Of a stretch of DNA of 64,000 bases, positions 60,614 through 64,000 are shown piece after piece. The notes beneath the pieces were generated by a model. The model was not told where the DNA came from and did no database searches. It saw nothing but the letters and a program-made list of their open reading frames with translations. The number at the start of each line of letters is the position of its first letter. Position 1 is the stretch's first letter. The translations under genes were made by a program, and so were the position numbers. The stretch is from PALSA-188 sp050746185 (GTDB lineage Bacteria; Acidobacteriota; Terriglobia; Terriglobales; Acidobacteriaceae), in assembly GCA_050746185.1 (NCBI GenBank), contig JBOGLA010000045.1, forward strand, positions 40,970-104,969. Reading direction: 5' to 3'.

Positions 60614-60690
60614 TTGGCTCCGATCAGCCTGTAATCCCCGGCTTACCTTTTATCCGTTGAGCGATGGTCCTTCCATGCAGCCGGGGTCCC
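60614..60690 (-). other. Fragment of 23S rRNA (domain V region), not a functional gene
   Basis: On the plus strand GATCAGCCTGTAATCCCCGG, TACCTTTTATCCGTTGAGCG, ATGGTCCTTCCAT match, by memory, the reverse complement of the 23S domain V stretch around E. coli 2425-2475. Clear identity spans about 55-60 bases. It lies beside repeat copy 5, upstream of the DUF3800 gene. It is evidence of rRNA-operon material within the array. Confidence 0.75.
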
Positions 60691-60811
60691 GTCACGCGCG
60701 CCTTTCGGAAAAAATGGACGTTGCATGGTTTTCACGTGAAGATGCGGGCGCCGCGAAAATATAATTGAGTGGTCGACGCGTGAGCCCCTCAGCGTCGCCG
60801 CGAGTGCGCCT

Positions 60812-61969
60812 ATGCAAGTCTATCTTGACGAATCTGGCTTTTCGGGAAATTACCTTTCTGACAAGAACTCTCCGATTTTTGTGTTTTCCAGCGTCGCTAT
60901 TTCGACGGCGGAAGCCGATGAATGCGTGAATCAAGCCATCCGAGATTTCCGAGTTCAAGGAGCCGAACTCAAGGGAAAGAATCTCACCAAAACAACCCTT
61001 GGCAGGAAGGCCATCTCAAGAATATTGAGCCAGTGTCTAAATCGTTCGAGCAGCATAGTTTTTGACAAAACCTTCGCTCTTTGCTGCAAACTGTTTGAGT
61101 ACATCTTCGAGCCGGTGATTGCCGACAAAAGCAGTCTCTTCTACGGCGTCGGCTTTCACAGGTTCGTAGCACATTGGCTGTATGTCGAACTTATCGCAAC
61201 GGGTGAGAGCGTTGCACATGATCTTTTGATAGATTTCGAAAAGATGATGAGGCAACGGGACGTTGCAGGCCTTCAAAGGCTATTTGGCATCTCTGGGACA
61301 TCCGGGGTGGCCCATAGGGTTTCCGAGCAAATCTTGGAGTTCGCGTTAGCTCATCGCGAGATTGTGCTTCGTGAACTCGACAGCGTCGGCAATTTAGGTG
61401 CAATTGGTAATTGGGTACTCGATCTCTCTGACACCGCAGTAAACTCTCTTTTGTGTCATTGGGGCGAGAGGTTCGACGAGCTAGATGTTTACTGCGACAA
61501 GTCAAAACCACTCGAAGCCCTGCGCGGGGCGTTTGACTGCATGGTAGGTCGGACCGATAAGACGTACATTGCTATGGACGGCAGACCCGAGTTGATTACT
61601 TATAACTTAGTCCGCCCTATACAACTTGTCGATTCGCCAAACCACAAGGGCGTCCAGTTAGCCGACGTGATTGCTTCGAGCCTGCTCTACGCACTCAGGC
61701 ATCGAAATGATCCCGAATGCCTCGATTGGTTGCGTCACTTCGACAGCACGGGGGCGATAAATAGGAATTGCAATCTGCCGGACACCGCGAGAATCGACAT
61801 ACGCAGACCTGAGGGTGTAGCTAACTACACGATTTTCATTGAACTGATGGAAAGAACCCGAAACGGCCAGGACGTGTTAGATAGAATGGAGGAGTTTATT
61901 CCACGAGCGGTCGACAATGCGCCTGCTTTTTGCGCGTGGCGAGAAATTGAGGAGAACGCCAGAAGTTAG
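60812..61969 (+). CDS. DUF3800-family protein
   Basis: 385 residues. N-terminal YLDESGFSGNYLSDKN (the YLDESG signature with acidic metal-binding residues), GAELKGKNLTK, and the late GVQLADVIASSLLYAL match DUF3800, a family with an RNase H-like fold that is often found beside defence genes or on mobile elements. A nuclease role is inference. The ATG has only a weak ribosome-binding site. It is followed after 12 bases by a small membrane coiled-coil gene, likely its partner. Bracketed by rRNA-tail copies 5 and 6. Confidence 0.82.
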   Translation: MQVYLDESGFSGNYLSDKNSPIFVFSSVAISTAEADECVNQAIRDFRVQGAELKGKNLTKTTLGRKAISRILSQCLNRSSSIVFDKTFALCCKLFEYIFEPVIADKSSLFYGVGFHRFVAHWLYVELIATGESVAHDLLIDFEKMMRQRDVAGLQRLFGISGTSGVAHRVSEQILEFALAHREIVLRELDSVGNLGAIGNWVLDLSDTAVNSLLCHWGERFDELDVYCDKSKPLEALRGAFDCMVGRTDKTYIAMDGRPELITYNLVRPIQLVDSPNHKGVQLADVIASSLLYALRHRNDPECLDWLRHFDSTGAINRNCNLPDTARIDIRRPEGVANYTIFIELMERTRNGQDVLDRMEEFIPRAVDNAPAFCAWREIEENARS

Positions 61970-61981
61970 TAGGAGGTCTGA

Positions 61982-62329
61982 ATGTGGTTGTTGATCGGCT
62001 GGATAGTCACAATGATTGCATTCGTTGTCGCGGTTGATTACACGTGCGCCCAGATAAATGAAATTAGTCAGCGTGTGGACAGCCTGAAAATGGAATTGCG
62101 GTCATTTGAGCAGAGCGTGGAGCGTTGCGCGGCAATCGACATGGAGATGCTGTCGAAAAAGGTTGACGCGCTAAATAAGACAATGGCGGGTGGGTTAGCC
62201 GCATTGCTTGCGAAAGGGAGTACATCTGATGACGACGGTTTTCCTGCGTTGTTCGAGGCCGCTGGCCGGGTTGACCTCGCCAAGCTGCTGTGGGAGGCGC
62301 AGCAGAATCAACAGACGAGCGATGAATAG
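61982..62329 (+). CDS. Small membrane protein with coiled coil, partner of DUF3800 protein
   Basis: 115 residues. One N-terminal membrane helix (LLIGWIVTMIAFVVAVDY), then a heptad-like coiled coil (INEISQRVDSLKMELRSFEQ ... MEMLSKKVDALNKTM), then an acidic tail. AGGAGG lies five bases before the ATG. It follows the DUF3800 gene by 12 bases, and its stop TAG directly precedes the terminator repeat (TAGGAAAGG). Probably anchors or regulates the DUF3800 protein at the membrane. Confidence 0.72.
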   Translation: MWLLIGWIVTMIAFVVAVDYTCAQINEISQRVDSLKMELRSFEQSVERCAAIDMEMLSKKVDALNKTMAGGLAALLAKGSTSDDDGFPALFEAAGRVDLAKLLWEAQQNQQTSDE

Positions 62330-62505
62330 GAAAGGGCCACATTCATCTCTGTGTTGTGGCCTTTATTTATGCCGGCAACGACCTGCTCTCCCACACACTT
62401 TCGCGTGCAGTACAATCGGCCCTGCGGGGCTTGACTTGAGACGCTTGCGGGCATGAGCGAAAGCGGCAGCCCGCAGCCGAAATCCTGAGCGCAGTGAAGG
62501 ATCGC
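62329..62505 (-). repeat. rRNA-tail repeat copy 6
   Basis: GGAAAGGGCCACATTCATCT, CTGTGTTGTGGCCTTTATTT hairpin, then ATGCCGGCAACGACCTGCTC, CCACACACTTTCGCGTGCAG, TACAATCGGCCCTGCGGGGC, TTGACTTGAGACG and CCGAAATCCTGAGCG. It follows the true 5S closely until the deletion point after GGGGCTTGACTT. Confidence 0.8.
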
Positions 62506-62536
62506 TAAGCCATGCGCTTGAAGCGCGGAGCTGAAA

Positions 62537-63010
62537 ATGATGAGAGCTTCCTTCCACTCTTCAGTTTGTCTTCTCCTCCTGTGGTTCGGCCCCCTTTGCT
62601 TCGGTCAGGTAATCAAAGTTCGAATCATCAATGGCAAGAACGGGCGCCCGATGCCTAGGGAACAAGTCTCGGTGACTCTTCTTTACGAGAAAGGCGAGAA
62701 ACTTCCCGCCAAGTACGTTACGCTCCAAACTGTCGAAACAGATGGGAATGGTATTGCAGAGTTTTCGCTACCCGACCCAGCGCCCGCACATCTTTCGGTC
62801 GGGGCTCACTTAACCTCGGAGTACTGGCGTTGCGGATGCGCGGCACCGGCACTTGCGGCCACACCAGAAGTAATTCAAAAGGGAGCTATAGAAGGTCGCG
62901 AATTGTGGTCGATGGCGACCCCAATAGATGCGAGGGCGGGAGAAGTCATTTTTATCGCCCGTCCACTCACACTTCTTGAACGGCTACTTTATCCGCTGTT
63001 GAAGGAATAA
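62537..63010 (+). CDS. Secreted protein, unknown
   Basis: 157 residues with a signal peptide (FHSSVCLLLLWFGPLCFGQ). The mature part looks like an Ig-like/transthyretin-type sandwich: VRIINGKNGRPMPREQVSVT, VETDGNGIAEFSLPDPAPAH and a CGC near the middle. No family recognised. GGAG precedes the ATG. Interval between repeat copy 6 and the true 5S terminator. Confidence 0.65.
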   Translation: MMRASFHSSVCLLLLWFGPLCFGQVIKVRIINGKNGRPMPREQVSVTLLYEKGEKLPAKYVTLQTVETDGNGIAEFSLPDPAPAHLSVGAHLTSEYWRCGCAAPALAATPEVIQKGAIEGRELWSMATPIDARAGEVIFIARPLTLLERLLYPLLKE

Positions 63011-63063
63011 ACAGAACATCTAATTATGTAAACTCTGGGCCGGTTACCCCGTGCGACCTAATA

Positions 63064-63100
63064 GGAAAAGGCCAACCATGTTTCCATGATTGGCCTTTAT
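63064..63100 (-). terminator. Terminator of the rRNA operon
   Basis: On the minus strand GGCCAATCATG, tetraloop GAAA, CATGGTTGGCC, followed by TTTTCC: an 11-pair stem with a GNRA loop, just after 5S. The other direction also ends in a T-rich tract (GGCCTTTATTTAATG), so it can work both ways. Confidence 0.88.
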
Positions 63101-63104
63101 TTAA

Positions 63105-63222
<118 letters not shown>

Positions 63223-63740
63223 AGTTGAGGCGATTAGCAGGCGTGAATGAGCCGCCGCTGGGCGGCGATTGGGAGCCTGCTGCCGAAATCCTGAGCGCCT
63301 TTCAGCGAAGGATCTCTACGCCATCTCGGTGTCGCCTTGCGGCGACGATCTATTTCTCCAGCAAATGCAGATCTCTCGATTGCCTCACCGCGCAAGCGCG
63401 GCTCGTCCGCACTCGGGATGACAGTGCTGGAGTGAATTGATTTTCAAAGAGCATCGTCCAAACACTTCGAGAACGAAACCTCACAACTGAATAGATTGGG
63501 AACAGCAGATTCCTCGCGCGTTCTCGCCGAAGGAATTCGGCAAAACGGCTCGGAATGACAAGCTATTTTTCTTACATCGACAAGACTCGAAAATTCGTCG
63601 GCGCACAGTCGAAGGTCATCTCTGTTTCTTTTCCTGCCCAAGTTCTGGCAGTACTGAGAAACTTGGTCTTCAGTCTCAGTCCAGGTTCGAACCAAGGACT
63701 GACGACTAACGACCAACGACTGATGTTCCGAGTAAATTTT
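63223..63740 (-). other. 23S-5S spacer, 518 bases, with REP-like repeats
   Basis: Transcribed spacer between 23S and 5S. It contains GTTGAGGCG...TGCCGAAATCCTGAGCGC (the block also present in the array copies), two REP-like palindromes (63360-63425 GATCTCTCGATT...GGGATGACA and 63502-63562 CAGATTCCTCGCG...CTCGGAATGACA) and a simple repeated stretch GACTAACGACCAACGACTGA. No tRNA is present. This is long for a 23S-5S spacer. Confidence 0.7.

Positions 63741-64000
<260 letters not shown>

Noticed and set aside
60984..61511. Minus-strand frames opposite the DUF3800 gene
   Set aside because: Antisense shadows; the plus-strand gene has a clear family signature.
63680..63710. tRNA-like T-loop (GGTTCGAACC) in the 23S-5S spacer
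   Set aside because: No acceptor or anticodon stem can be formed around it; a coincidence within a simple-repeat region.

Overview
The window looks like a chromosomal segment of an Acidobacteriota member (Terriglobia/Koribacter-like). This rests on gene content and not on a search: a GWxTD-domain protein next to a carboxypeptidase-regulatory-domain surface protein, a fused E1 alpha/beta 2-oxoacid dehydrogenase, a Ser/Thr kinase fused to a PD40 propeller, secreted Ig-like (BIG2) proteins, many short REP-like palindromes, and a heme cluster ccsA-hemA-hemC-hemD. No phage, transposase, CRISPR array or tRNA was seen.

Layout. 0-5 kb: a partial ATP-dependent DNA ligase with a separate LigD-type phosphoesterase, a NUDIX gene, and an ABC ATPase with its HlyD/MacA-type adaptor but no permease. 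5-13.6 kb: GWxTD and Cna-B-like surface proteins, panD, a transglutaminase-like protein, a DoxX-like membrane protein, a HAD phosphatase and the fused E1. 13.7-31.2 kb: a BIG2 lipoprotein followed by a glycan region (O-antigen ligase-like, deacetylase-like, asnB, a double GT4 glycosyltransferase, a methyltransferase, two sulfotransferases, a beta-helix protein, a beta-propeller, a FemAB/GNAT-like protein), probably for a modified, possibly sulfated, exopolysaccharide. 31.2-44.5 kb: dapA with an unusual Cys-rich tail, queG, a peptidase-MA-like TPR protein with an altered active site, a PD40 kinase, a cold-shock gene, a large secreted protein with a decayed matrixin motif, and a PagL-like protein. 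44.5-57.5 kb: SDR, then an overlapping operon hemQ-HAD-BtuF-like-MutT, a stress protein, an sdhB remnant, a DUF5715 peptidase, a P-loop kinase, two cyclophilins, and hemD/hemC/hemA/ccsA/ruvC.

57.6-64 kb is the most unusual part. The end of an rRNA operon lies on the minus strand: 23S 3' end, a 518-base spacer, 5S, and a strong terminator. Downstream of it the terminator plus the 5S 3' tail recurs six more times, degenerate, and every interval between copies holds a small accessory module: a secreted protein; a DUF3800 protein with a membrane coiled-coil partner, preceded by a fragment of 23S rRNA; a two-gene unknown module present twice; a four-CxxC zinc protein; and a ParE-like toxin-antitoxin pair. 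The hairpins are followed by T-rich sequence in both directions, so they probably insulate each module. Several genes take their stop codons from the rRNA-derived repeat. The region reads as a gene-cassette array built on rRNA-operon tails; the mechanism is not visible in the window.

Heme supply links the 47-57 kb genes: HemA, HemC and HemD make the tetrapyrrole, HemQ finishes coproheme-route heme, and CcsA serves cytochrome c maturation. All functions come from motif and family recognition by eye. Start codons were chosen from ribosome-binding sites and overlaps and are marked where doubtful.
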